In this document: piece by piece, positions 33,692 to 42,528 of the stretch
Position numbering within the stretch: the first letter of the stretch is position 1
Layout of the letters: each line of letters begins with the position of its first letter
Source: CBDBBY01 sp965203795
GTDB lineage: Bacteria > Pseudomonadota > Alphaproteobacteria > Rhodobacterales > Rhodobacteraceae
Length of the DNA: 64,000 bases
Assembly (NCBI GenBank): GCA_965203795.1
Contig: OZ241915.1
Location: 310,001-374,000, forward strand
Direction: 5' to 3'
The notes under the pieces: generated by a model
Databases searched by the model: none
What the model saw: only the letters and a program-made list of their open reading frames with translations
What the model was told of the DNA's origin: nothing
Position numbers and translations under genes: made by a program

Positions 33692-34609
33692 ATGCTGCTC
33701 TGCGAAGAATACCGGACGCCCGCGACGCTGAAGGAGGCGCTGGCCGCCTTGCGCTCTGCCCCTGCCGGGACGCGGATCGCCGCCGGCGCGACGGATCTGC
33801 TTCCGTGGGCGAGGGAAGGCCGGGCTGGCGACGTGAAGCTTCCGATGGTCGTGGATCTGAGCCGGGCGGCCGACCTGTCCGGCTGGACGCGGACGGAAGC
33901 CGGGATCCGGCTTGGCGCGAACTTGGCCCTTCAGCGGTTCCTTGACGACGGCGCGCTGGCGCGAAGCGCGCCATGCATGCCGCAATGCGCGGTCTGGTTC
34001 GCCGACGACCAGATCCGCGAGCAGGCCACGGTGGTCGGCAACCTCGTCAACGCCTCGCCGGCGGCGGACTGCACGCCGCCGATGCTGGCGATGAACGCCG
34101 AGGTCGAGATCGCGCGGCTTGAAGGCGGCTCGGTGGAACGCCGCCTTATGTCGCTGGAGGATTTCGTTCTGGGTCCGGGCGAGGTCGCGCTCACGGACGG
34201 CGAAATCGTATCCGCCGTCCGCTGCGATGATCTATGCGGATACGGAGGGTCCTTTCAGAAGGTCGGCCAGCGCCGCTCGCTCGTGATCTCGGCGGTTTGC
34301 GCCGCGGCGTGCGTCCGGCTCGACCAGACAGGAGAGCGGCTCGAAGATGTCCGGCTGGCGCTCGGAGGCATCGGCCCGGTTCCCGTCAGAATCCGGTCCG
34401 CGGAACAGGCGCTCGCTGGCCGGAAGGCGGGGAAGGAGTCCGTTGAGCGCCATTGCGTCCTGCCGGACGGCCTGATCGCGTCGAGGACGCGGCGGGAATA
34501 CCGCCGCCATGTCGCCAAGGGATTCGCCGTCGCCGCGGTGATGGAGGCGGCAGCCGCTGCCCGCTCCGGAACGCGCGGGAATCCGGCCGGGGAGGCTGGC
34601 GATGGCTGA
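33692..34609 (+). CDS. Molybdenum hydroxylase FAD-binding subunit
   Basis: A 305-residue FAD-binding (medium) subunit of the xanthine dehydrogenase/CO dehydrogenase family. The FAD-binding stretches are IAAGATDLLPW near residue 30 and QATVVGNLVNASPAADCTPP near residue 112. The frame is open far upstream, but the ATG at 33692 follows AGGGGAG and begins MLLCEEYRTPATLKEAL, the expected start. The subunit passes electrons from the Fe-S clusters to an acceptor. It overlaps the next gene by eight bases. Confidence 0.9.
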   Translation: MLLCEEYRTPATLKEALAALRSAPAGTRIAAGATDLLPWAREGRAGDVKLPMVVDLSRAADLSGWTRTEAGIRLGANLALQRFLDDGALARSAPCMPQCAVWFADDQIREQATVVGNLVNASPAADCTPPMLAMNAEVEIARLEGGSVERRLMSLEDFVLGPGEVALTDGEIVSAVRCDDLCGYGGSFQKVGQRRSLVISAVCAAACVRLDQTGERLEDVRLALGGIGPVPVRIRSAEQALAGRKAGKESVERHCVLPDGLIASRTRREYRRHVAKGFAVAAVMEAAAAARSGTRGNPAGEAGDG

Positions 34610-36473
34610 GCTGGCGATCGAATGCGAAATCAACGGGAAGCGGATCAGCCGGAAAGCGATGCCGCACCTGCGCGCGTTGGACTTCATCCGCGACGATCTC
34701 GGGTTGACGGGAACCAAGGAGGGCTGCGGCGCAGGGGAGTGCGGCTCCTGCTCGGTGTTCGTGGACGGCAAGCTCATGAAGTCCTGCCTGCTGCCGGTCG
34801 CGAAGATCGACGGCGCTTCCGTGGAAACCATCGAGGGAATCTCCTCCGGCGGGCTGACCGCCGTCCAGAAGGCGTTCCACAAGACCGGCGCAAGCCAGTG
34901 CGGCTTCTGCATTCCCGGAATGGTCATGGCGGCGACATCCGCCCTCCGCGAAAACCCGCTCGCGGGCGACGAGGAGATCAAGGAGCGCCTCGGCGGCAAC
35001 ATCTGCCGCTGCACCGGCTACACCAAGATATTCGAAGCCGTCGAAATCGCCCGCGACGTGACGCTCGGGCGGGCGGGGCCTGGCGCGCTCGAGCCGGAAC
35101 GCGCGGAATCCTCCTACATCGGCAGCAATGTCCGCAGGCTGGACGCGCCGAGCAAGGTGTCGGGCAGGCTGCGCTACGCCGGCGACATGGCGTTCCCCGG
35201 CATGCTGCACATGCAGGTGCTCCGAAGCCCGCATCCGCACGCCGCAATCGATTCGATTTGCGCAGCCGAAGCTGAAGCCCTTCCCGGCGTCGGCTGCGTC
35301 GTGACTTCGCGGGACGTTCCGGGCGAGGACGGGTTCGGCGTGTTCGTGCACGACCAGCCGGTGCTTGCGAGAGGAAGGGTCCGGTATGTGGGCGAGGCGG
35401 TGGCGGCGGTGGCCGCTGACGACGTGCTGACCGCGAAGAAGGCGCTCGAATCGGTGAAGGTCGGCTACCGGCCGCTTCCGGCGGTGTTCGATCCGGAGGA
35501 GGCGATGGCCGGCGGCGCGCCGATCCTGCACGACTATGCGCCCGCGAACGTCGTCAAGCACATCCCGATCAGGAAGGGCGATGTCGAGGCGGGGCTCGCC
35601 TCGGCGGATCTGGTCGTAGAGGAAAGCTACGACACGCAGCCGGTCGAGCATGCCTACCTCGAGCCGGAAGCGGGCATCGCCTATGTCGACCACGACGATG
35701 TCGTCACGGTGGTGTCGCCGAGCCAGAACATCACGCACCACAGGCACATGCTCGCGAAGATCATCGGAATGCCGATCCACAAGGTGCGCTTCATCATGAG
35801 TCCGGTAGGCGGCGGGTTCGGCGGCAAGGAGGACATGATCTACCAGGGGATGCTCGCGCTTGCCGCCATGAGGACGGGACGTCCGGTGAGGCTCGTGTTC
35901 ACGCGGGAGGAGTCGATCCTGTCCACCGCCAAGCGCCATCCCGCGCGGATCAGGCTGAAATTGGGTCTGATGCGGAACGGACGCATCACCGCCGCCGAGT
36001 TCCGGATGGTTTCGGACGGAGGCGCATACGGGCTTTCGACCGAAGGCGTGATGCGGAAGGCGGCGATCCTCGCCTGCGGTCCTTACCGGGTTCCGAACCT
36101 CCGCGTCGACACATTCGGCGTCTACACGAACAACACGCCGGGCGGGGCGTTCCGGACCTTCGGCGCGATGCAGGCGCAGTTCGCCACGGAATCGCATCTG
36201 GACATCTGCGCGGGCAGGCTCGGCCTCGACCCGTTCGAGATCCGCCGGATCAATATGCTGCGGAAAGGCGACGAAACCCACACCCGGCAGACGCTCGGAT
36301 CGGTCTCGCTGGGGCGCGTGCTGGACGCGGCGGAGACGGCCTCCGGCTGGGAGAAGGGCGCGCCGCATGTGCGCGGCCCGCTCCGTTCGGACACCGGCGG
36401 CGTGGGCGCGAGGCCGCCCTGCGCGCTCGGCGCAAGGTTCCGAGACGAAATCCCCGAAAGGGAGGTCGCGTGA
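34602..36473 (+). CDS. Molybdenum hydroxylase: [2Fe-2S] domain fused to the first half of the Mo-binding subunit
   Basis: A 623-residue protein. Residues 1-160 form the two-cluster Fe-S domain (CGAGECGSCSVFVDGKLMKSC, written in part; then CGFC and CRCTGY). From about residue 172 (GSNVRRLDAPSKVSGRLRYA) it is the N-terminal half of the molybdopterin subunit, with the pterin-binding GGGFGGKED and GGAFRTFGAMQAQ motifs. It stops in the linker before the second half, which is a separate gene. A full large subunit would be about 770 residues. Separation of the Mo subunit in two is known in nicotinate dehydrogenase (NdhL/NdhM) of Eubacterium barkeri; the added Fe-S fusion is unusual. Confidence 0.9.
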   Translation: MAELAIECEINGKRISRKAMPHLRALDFIRDDLGLTGTKEGCGAGECGSCSVFVDGKLMKSCLLPVAKIDGASVETIEGISSGGLTAVQKAFHKTGASQCGFCIPGMVMAATSALRENPLAGDEEIKERLGGNICRCTGYTKIFEAVEIARDVTLGRAGPGALEPERAESSYIGSNVRRLDAPSKVSGRLRYAGDMAFPGMLHMQVLRSPHPHAAIDSICAAEAEALPGVGCVVTSRDVPGEDGFGVFVHDQPVLARGRVRYVGEAVAAVAADDVLTAKKALESVKVGYRPLPAVFDPEEAMAGGAPILHDYAPANVVKHIPIRKGDVEAGLASADLVVEESYDTQPVEHAYLEPEAGIAYVDHDDVVTVVSPSQNITHHRHMLAKIIGMPIHKVRFIMSPVGGGFGGKEDMIYQGMLALAAMRTGRPVRLVFTREESILSTAKRHPARIRLKLGLMRNGRITAAEFRMVSDGGAYGLSTEGVMRKAAILACGPYRVPNLRVDTFGVYTNNTPGGAFRTFGAMQAQFATESHLDICAGRLGLDPFEIRRINMLRKGDETHTRQTLGSVSLGRVLDAAETASGWEKGAPHVRGPLRSDTGGVGARPPCALGARFRDEIPEREVA

Positions 36474-37495
36474 CGGAATCCCGGAGAGTCCGCGGCCGCG
36501 GCGTCGCCGCCAGCTGGTACGGCATTGCCCGCACCGCGACGGTGGACCGGGCGGGCGCCTGGGCCGAGCTCGACGACGGCGGAACCGCGAAGGTCGTAAC
36601 CGGCGTCACCGAAATCGGCGAAGGGATTCTGACTGTCCTTGCCCAAGTCGCCGCGGCGGAGCTTGGCATCAGGCCGGAACAGGTGGTCATCGGCGACAAC
36701 GACACCGCGCGGTCACCGGAAGCCGCCCACGCGGGGGCGACGCGCCAAACCTATATGATCGGGAACTGCGTAGCGCTGGCGTGCCGGGAAGCGCGGTCCA
36801 GGCTCGACCGGGAGCTGGCCGACCATTGGGGCGTCGAAGCGGATTCGCTGCAGGCGTTCGACGGCGAGATCTGGTCGAACGGCACAAACCTGCGGATCAC
36901 GATGGAGGAGGCCGTCGACATCTGCAAGAAGCGGGGGGTCGTTCCGGTAGGCTCAGGCTCCTTCACGGCGGATCACACGGGACTGGATCCGGTCGACGGC
37001 TCCGGACGGCCGTGGCAGGCGTACGTCTACGGCTGCCAGGTCGCGGAAGTCGAAGTCGACACCCTGACGGGCGAAGTCCAAGTGCTCGGAATCTGGGCCG
37101 CCCACGATGTCGGCCGGGCCATCAATCCGCGCGGCGTGGAAGGCCAGATCGAAGGCGGCGTGGTGCAGGGGCTGGGCCAGGCGCTGATGGAGGATTACGT
37201 CCAGGAGGACGGGCACGCCAAAACGCACGGGTTCGCCAAATACATTCTTCCGACTTCGCTGGACATTCCGCAGATCAACAGCGTCATCGTGGAGGATCCC
37301 GATCCGCTGAGTCCGCTGGGCGCGAAGGGCATCGGGGAGCCGTCGCTGATACCCACCGCTCCCGCAATCATGAACGCGATCCACGACGCGATCGGCGTCC
37401 GGATCACCTCGCTCCCGGCAAAGCCGGAAAGAGTCCTCGCCGCTTTGGCCGCCAAGGCCGAAACCGAGCGCGCCGCGGAACCCGCCGGTGTCTGA
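36470..37495 (+). CDS. Molybdenum hydroxylase: C-terminal half of the Mo-binding subunit
   Basis: A 341-residue protein that aligns with the second half of the large subunit. It starts at RGRGVAASWYGIARTATVD and contains TGVTEIGEGILTVLAQVAA, QIEGGVVQGLGQALMEDY and the active-site glutamate motif GAKGIGEPSLIP. The GTG start overlaps the upstream stop (GTGA), so stoichiometric production is likely. The junction has a clean linker on both sides, which argues for a real split rather than a sequencing frameshift. The enzyme hydroxylates a heterocycle or aldehyde using water; the substrate is unknown. Confidence 0.88.
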   Translation: MTESRRVRGRGVAASWYGIARTATVDRAGAWAELDDGGTAKVVTGVTEIGEGILTVLAQVAAAELGIRPEQVVIGDNDTARSPEAAHAGATRQTYMIGNCVALACREARSRLDRELADHWGVEADSLQAFDGEIWSNGTNLRITMEEAVDICKKRGVVPVGSGSFTADHTGLDPVDGSGRPWQAYVYGCQVAEVEVDTLTGEVQVLGIWAAHDVGRAINPRGVEGQIEGGVVQGLGQALMEDYVQEDGHAKTHGFAKYILPTSLDIPQINSVIVEDPDPLSPLGAKGIGEPSLIPTAPAIMNAIHDAIGVRITSLPAKPERVLAALAAKAETERAAEPAGV

Positions 37496-37558
37496 CGGGC
37501 GTCGGCGGCTCGAGGAATTGAACCCCAATCATCCGCAACAAACCGAAAGGAGAGAAAC

Positions 37559-38518
37559 ATGATCACTGATTCAGCCAGAATGGCAGCGGCGGCTGCAGCG
37601 GCCGCGATGGGCCTGGCGGCGCCGGCCCATGCGGAGTTCCCGGAAAAGCCCGTCGAAATGACAGTCCTGTTCGGAGGAACCGCGCAGACCATCGGCCAGC
37701 TGCTTGCGGACCTGATGACCGACGAGCTTCCAAGCCCGGTCGTCGCTGTCAGCAGAACCGGCGGCGGCGGAGCCGTCGGCTACACGCATCTGCAGAGCAC
37801 CGACGCGGACGGCTACAACATCGTCTGGAACTCGAACTCGGTGAGCACGTCGCATTACCGGGGCAACATGCCGTTCAACTACGAGGACTTCGCGCCGATC
37901 GCGCGGGTCAGCCTGGAGGTTCCCGCGCTTGCGGTCCGCGCCGACTCGGGCTTCGATTCGCTTTCCGCGCTCGCCGAGTCCGTCATGGCCGGTTCGGAGA
38001 AGCTCAAGGTCGGGATTTCCGGCAACGGCTCGTTCACACATCTGACGTCCGCCGCCCTGTTCGACGCGATGGGGATCGCCGACAAGGTGGTCTACGTGCC
38101 GTACGGCAGCGGCAAGGCGCCGGTCGAGCTGCTTTCCGGCAGGATCGACGCCGCCGTCCAATGGCCCGGCCAGTTCGTTCCGCTTCAGGAGTCCGGCGAG
38201 TTGACGATCCTGTGCGTGACGAGCGGGGATCGGATTCCCTTCATTCCCGATACGCCCTCGTGCGCCGAGGCGGGAGCCGACGGTCTCGACATCACGATGT
38301 GGCGCGGGCTAGCAGCGCCTGCCGACACGCCGCCCGATGTTGTCGCTACGCTTCAGAATGCCGCGAAGGCGGCGATCAACTCGGCGGCTTTCCAAGAGGC
38401 ATCGCAGAACATCGGATTCACGCCCGCGTTTCTTCCGGCGGACGAGTTCGGCGCGCTGATCGCGTCCGACGACGCGCTCATCGGAGCGCTGATGGAGGAT
38501 CTCGGGCTCCGCAAATAA
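37559..38518 (+). CDS. TTT transporter substrate-binding protein (TctC/Bug family)
   Basis: A 319-residue periplasmic receptor. A Sec signal peptide (DSARMAAAAAAAAMGLAAPAHA) precedes FPEKPVEMTVLFGGTAQTIG, the strand-loop start of Bug proteins. A GAAAGGAGAG ribosome site precedes the ATG at 37559. Bug proteins bind carboxylates, aromatics or other small ligands for tripartite tricarboxylate transporters. Small-subunit and large-subunit genes follow, so the transporter is complete. By position the ligand is likely the compound handled by the neighbouring enzymes. Confidence 0.9.
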   Translation: MITDSARMAAAAAAAAMGLAAPAHAEFPEKPVEMTVLFGGTAQTIGQLLADLMTDELPSPVVAVSRTGGGGAVGYTHLQSTDADGYNIVWNSNSVSTSHYRGNMPFNYEDFAPIARVSLEVPALAVRADSGFDSLSALAESVMAGSEKLKVGISGNGSFTHLTSAALFDAMGIADKVVYVPYGSGKAPVELLSGRIDAAVQWPGQFVPLQESGELTILCVTSGDRIPFIPDTPSCAEAGADGLDITMWRGLAAPADTPPDVVATLQNAAKAAINSAAFQEASQNIGFTPAFLPADEFGALIASDDALIGALMEDLGLRK

Positions 38519-38529
38519 CGCTGCGAACC

Positions 38530-39009
38530 ATGGCGGCCGCGCGACGGCGGGATCTGCTGCTCGGCATCCTGGCCGCGTGCGCGGCCGCGCTCTGGTGCTG
38601 GGGCGTGGCCGCCACGATCCCGGGCGCGTACGGCGAGGGCCGCCTAGGTCCGAGAGGCTTTCCGCTGATCGGAGGCGTTCTGCTCGGAGTTCTGGGCCTC
38701 GTGGTCGTCGCGCAGTCGCTGCGGAGGCCCCCCGATGCAGGCGACAGCGGCCGGAGGCCCGGGGAATGGGGTCCCGTTGCGTCTGCCGCAGGGCTGCTGG
38801 CCGGCTACGCGCTGCTTCTCGAACTGGCCGGTTTCCTGCTGGCGACGGCGGCGACGGTCACCGTCGCCGTCGGTCCTGTGCTTGGCGTTTGGCGATGGCG
38901 GCTGATCGGCGGCATGGCCTTGGGCATTCCGCTGGGGATCTACTTGGTTCTCGGCAAGCTGCTCGGCGTTTACCTGCCGGTCGGCAGGCTCGTCGGCATA
39001 ACCTTCTGA
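38530..39009 (+). CDS. TTT transporter small membrane subunit (TctB family)
   Basis: A 159-residue membrane protein with four hydrophobic segments: LLLGILAACAAALWCWGVA, FPLIGGVLLGVLGLVVVAQ, AGLLAGYALLLELAGFLLAT and AATVTVAVGPVLGVW, ending with LGVYLPVGRL. This is the normal layout of TctB. The ATG at 38530 is 11 bases after the receptor stop and the gene ends six bases before the large subunit start, so the three genes are co-transcribed. No strong ribosome site is seen. Confidence 0.85.
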   Translation: MAAARRRDLLLGILAACAAALWCWGVAATIPGAYGEGRLGPRGFPLIGGVLLGVLGLVVVAQSLRRPPDAGDSGRRPGEWGPVASAAGLLAGYALLLELAGFLLATAATVTVAVGPVLGVWRWRLIGGMALGIPLGIYLVLGKLLGVYLPVGRLVGITF

Positions 39010-39015
39010 CAGCGG

Positions 39016-40542
39016 ATGGACCCTGTCCTCGCCGCGTTGGCGGCCGTATCCGACCCGTTCACCCTCATGGCGATCCTTGCCGGATCAGTGATCGGCATCG
39101 TGTTCGGATCGGTGCCGGGGCTGACCTACTCGATGGCGCTGGCCATCGTGCTGCCGCTCACGTTCGGACTCGACGCCGGAGCGGCGATCGGGATGCTGAT
39201 CGGAACCTATATCGGGGGCATGACCGGCGGCTCGGTGTCCGGCATCCTGCTCGGGATTCCAGGCACGCCTTCGGCGGCCGCGACCGTCATGGACGGGCAT
39301 GCCATGGCGCGGAAGGGCCATGCCGGGCTCGCGCTCGGGGGGGCCGTGCTCGCGTCGGGGTTCGGCGGGATATTCTCGCTGATCGTCATGATGGCGTCGG
39401 TGGACCTCATCGCGCGGATCGCGATCAAGTTCGGGCCAGTCGAGATCTTCGCGCTGGTCGTGTTCGGGATGTCAACGATCTGCGGCCTCGCGGGCAAGTC
39501 GCTTGTCCGGGGCCTCATCGCGGGCGTGATCGGGCTGATGCTGATGACGGTCGGCCTCGACGAGGTGGATGGCGTCGCGCGCATGACCTTCGGGTGGACG
39601 CCGCTCCTGCAGGGGGTGAACCTGCTTGTGGCCATGGTGGGCCTGTTCGCGGTTCCGATGATCATCCAGACCTTCGTCGAGCACCGGGATCGGACCGCGG
39701 CCCGGCTGGAGGCGAAGGACATCCGCAGCGAGCTGCCCTCGTTCCGCCAGCTCCGGCTGAACGCGTGGCTGCTGTGCAGGTGCTCGGCCCTCGGCACCGG
39801 CATCGGTGCGATTCCCGGCACTGGCGGGCCGATCGCGGCGTTTCTGGCCTACGACCACGCGAAGCGGTTTTCGAAGCGCAAATCGGAATTCAGGAAGGGC
39901 TCGCTCGAGGGCGTGCTGGCTCCCGAATCGGCCAACAACGCCGTCACCGGCGGCGCGATGATCCCGCTGCTCTCGCTGGGAATTCCCGGCGATCCCGCGA
40001 CGGCGATCATCCTGGGCGGGTTCCTCATCCACGGGCTGGTTCCCGGCCCCATGCTGTTCCATCAGAACCAGACCGAGGTCTACCTGGTCTACATGGCGAT
40101 TCTCGTCGCCTACGTCGCGGTGGTCGCTTTCCAGTTCCTCGGCATCCGCGCCTTCGCCCGGCTGCTCCGGATTCCGCCGCACCTGATGGCTGTCGGCGTG
40201 CTCATCATGTGCGGGGTCGGCACGTACGCCGTGCGGAACTCCTTCCTCGACGTTTACATGATGACGGGAGTCGGCCTGATCGGGTACCTGCTGCTGAAGG
40301 CGGGCGTGCCGATAACGCCGATCATTCTCGGCCTCGTGCTGGGGCCGACCATGGAAAGGGAGTTCCGGACGGCGCTGATTCTGTCGGAGGGCGACTATTC
40401 GATATTCTTCTCCTCGTGGACCGCGATCGCCTTCTACGCCCTTGCGGTCGGCGTGATCGGGCTGCACATCCGGGGCCAGCTGCGCAGGTTGCGTTCGGAC
40501 GAGGCTGACGGCAGCAACGGCTCCGGGAAGGAATCCGCGTAG
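39016..40542 (+). CDS. TTT transporter large membrane subunit (TctA family)
   Basis: A 508-residue integral membrane protein with about 11-12 hydrophobic segments. Family features include GSVPGLTYSMALAIVLPLTF near residue 35, the glycine-rich GGMTGGSVSGILLGIPGTPS, and the second repeat with NNAVTGGAMIPLLSLGIPGD. This is the substrate channel of the transporter whose receptor and small subunit precede it. Transport is driven by an ion gradient in characterised members. Confidence 0.92.
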   Translation: MDPVLAALAAVSDPFTLMAILAGSVIGIVFGSVPGLTYSMALAIVLPLTFGLDAGAAIGMLIGTYIGGMTGGSVSGILLGIPGTPSAAATVMDGHAMARKGHAGLALGGAVLASGFGGIFSLIVMMASVDLIARIAIKFGPVEIFALVVFGMSTICGLAGKSLVRGLIAGVIGLMLMTVGLDEVDGVARMTFGWTPLLQGVNLLVAMVGLFAVPMIIQTFVEHRDRTAARLEAKDIRSELPSFRQLRLNAWLLCRCSALGTGIGAIPGTGGPIAAFLAYDHAKRFSKRKSEFRKGSLEGVLAPESANNAVTGGAMIPLLSLGIPGDPATAIILGGFLIHGLVPGPMLFHQNQTEVYLVYMAILVAYVAVVAFQFLGIRAFARLLRIPPHLMAVGVLIMCGVGTYAVRNSFLDVYMMTGVGLIGYLLLKAGVPITPIILGLVLGPTMEREFRTALILSEGDYSIFFSSWTAIAFYALAVGVIGLHIRGQLRRLRSDEADGSNGSGKESA

Positions 40543-40679
40543 AACGACCGCGATTCGGGCTTGCGCAGCGCCGGAGTTCCGTCGCGGCGGCGCGGCGCCA
40601 AGAATTTGGCCGGGCGCGCGAAGCAGTCCGGCTTTCCCGGACAAGGGCGCCAGCCGGGCGCGACGGACGGAGGAATTTC

Positions 40680-42404
40680 ATGGCCGGAAAGCCGAAGGGG
40701 ATAGCGTCGCGGCTCACGGATTACGGCGATCCGGAGTTCTCGGCGTACCTGCGGAGGTCGTTCGCGAACTCCATGGGCTACTCGAGGGAGATGCTGGGCA
40801 GGCGGATCGTCGGGATCGCCTTCACGCATTCCGGCTTCAACAACTGCCACCGGCACTTCCCGGAAATGCTCCAGGCCGTGAAGCGGGGCGTTCTCGCCGC
40901 GGGCGCGCTTCCGGTCGAGTTTCCGACGATCTCGCTAGGGGAAGTCTTCCTGAGCCCGACAAGCCTGAAGTTCCGGAACCTGATGGCGATGGACACGGAG
41001 GAGATGATCCGTGCGCAGCCGATGGACGCCGTCGTGCTGATGGGAGGGTGCGACAAGACGGTTCCGGCGCAGCTGATGGGCGCGGCGTCAGCCGGCATCC
41101 CCGCGATCCAGCTTGTGGCCGGCCCGATGATGACCGCCCGGCACGGCGGGGAGCGGCTGGGCGCATGCACGGACTGCCGCCGGTTCTGGGCCGCATACAG
41201 GGCCGGCCGGATCAGCAAAGACGAGATCGAAGAGGTCGAGACGCGCCTGGCGACCACCGCCGGAACCTGCGCGGTGATGGGAACGGCCTCCACGATGGCA
41301 TGCATCGCCGAGACTCTGGGAATGTCGCTGCCCGGATCGGCGGCGATCCCGGCGGTGCATGCCGACCGGCTTCGCGCGGCGGAGGCGACCGGCGAAGCGG
41401 CGGCCAAGCTCGCGGAAAGGCCCATCAGGCCGAGCGAAGTCATCACGCCCGATTCGGTCGAAAACGCGCTGCGGGCGCTGCTCGCCCTCGGAGGCTCGAC
41501 GAATGCGGTCATCCATCTGACGGCGATCGCCGGGCGGCTCGGCATCGGCGTTCCGCTCGGGCGGCTCAACGAATTGTCCGACTCCACGCCGGTTCTGGTG
41601 AACCTGAAGCCCGTCGGCGAGCACTACATGGAGGATTTCTTCCACGCGGGCGGAGTCGAAGCCGTGCTTCAGGACCTCCGGCCGCTGCTGAACCTGGATT
41701 GCCTGACCGTGACGGGTGAATCCCTCGGCCAGCGGCTCGACCGCCGGCCCGCCAAAGCCGACCGGTCGGTCATCGCGTCCGCGAAGGAGCCGATCGAGCC
41801 TTGCGGGGGCCTGGTCGCGCTGTTCGGATCGCTTGCGCCGCGCGGCGCCGTGCTCAAGCGCTCGGCGGCGGATCCGGCGCTGTTCGAGAAAACCGGGCGG
41901 GCGGTGGTGTTCAACTCGCTCCGGGATCTGGCCGACCGGATCGATGCTCCGGATCTCGACGTCGAAGCCGACGATTTCCTCGTGCTGCGGAACGCGGGCC
42001 CGGCCAGCGATTCCGGAATGCCGGAGGCGGGCTACCTTCCCATTCCCCGGAAGCTGGCGGCCCGCGGCGTGAAGGACATGGTCAGGATATCGGACGCCCG
42101 GATGTCCGGGACGGCCTTCGGAACGATCGTTCTGCATGTCTCGCCGGAAGCCGCAGTAGGCGGGCCGCTCGGTCTGGTTCGCACCGGAGACAGGATCCGG
42201 CTGTCGGTCCGGGAACGGTCGATCGACCTGCTCACGGACGAATCCGAGCTCGAAAGGCGGCGATCGGAACTGCCGACGCCGGGAGATCCGGGGACAGGCA
42301 GGAGGGGATACGACAGGCTTTACGCCGAGCAGGTGCTGCAGGCCGACAAGGGATGCGATTTCGGCTTCATGTTGCCCGCGGCGGCCGACGGAAGCCCGCG
42401 GTGA
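40680..42404 (+). CDS. IlvD/Edd family dehydratase, probably acting on a sugar acid
   Basis: A 574-residue Fe-S dehydratase. Cluster cysteines are in FNNCHRHFPE, GGCDKTVPAQLMGA and TAGTCAVMGTASTMAC; the substrate and metal-binding end is SDARMSGTAFGTIVLHVSPE. These motifs fit the [2Fe-2S] sugar-acid branch (arabinonate/xylonate dehydratase-like) better than IlvD for branched-chain synthesis; a GACTDCRRFW motif is also typical of that branch. It converts a 2,3-dihydroxy acid to a 2-keto-3-deoxy acid. It lies between a TTT transporter and a glycerate kinase, which supports sugar-acid catabolism. RBS AGGAATTTC immediately precedes the ATG. Confidence 0.88.
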   Translation: MAGKPKGIASRLTDYGDPEFSAYLRRSFANSMGYSREMLGRRIVGIAFTHSGFNNCHRHFPEMLQAVKRGVLAAGALPVEFPTISLGEVFLSPTSLKFRNLMAMDTEEMIRAQPMDAVVLMGGCDKTVPAQLMGAASAGIPAIQLVAGPMMTARHGGERLGACTDCRRFWAAYRAGRISKDEIEEVETRLATTAGTCAVMGTASTMACIAETLGMSLPGSAAIPAVHADRLRAAEATGEAAAKLAERPIRPSEVITPDSVENALRALLALGGSTNAVIHLTAIAGRLGIGVPLGRLNELSDSTPVLVNLKPVGEHYMEDFFHAGGVEAVLQDLRPLLNLDCLTVTGESLGQRLDRRPAKADRSVIASAKEPIEPCGGLVALFGSLAPRGAVLKRSAADPALFEKTGRAVVFNSLRDLADRIDAPDLDVEADDFLVLRNAGPASDSGMPEAGYLPIPRKLAARGVKDMVRISDARMSGTAFGTIVLHVSPEAAVGGPLGLVRTGDRIRLSVRERSIDLLTDESELERRRSELPTPGDPGTGRRGYDRLYAEQVLQADKGCDFGFMLPAAADGSPR

Positions 42405-42528
42405 ATCCGGAGCGCAAGCATTCGACGCAGGGCCGCACGACCCGGCGGCCCGGAGTTCCGGCTGGCTTGAAGGGCAGCTGCGGGTCATCGCAGTCAAAGG
42501 CCGCCCGCGGCCCCCGCCCGGACCCCGG

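Noticed and set aside
34386..36368. 660-codon minus-strand frame under the molybdenum hydroxylase gene
   Set aside because: Antisense shadow; the plus strand has Fe-S and Mo motifs.
40680..42404. Branched-chain amino-acid IlvD
   Set aside because: GACTDC and other motifs and the sugar-acid neighbourhood fit the arabinonate/xylonate branch better.
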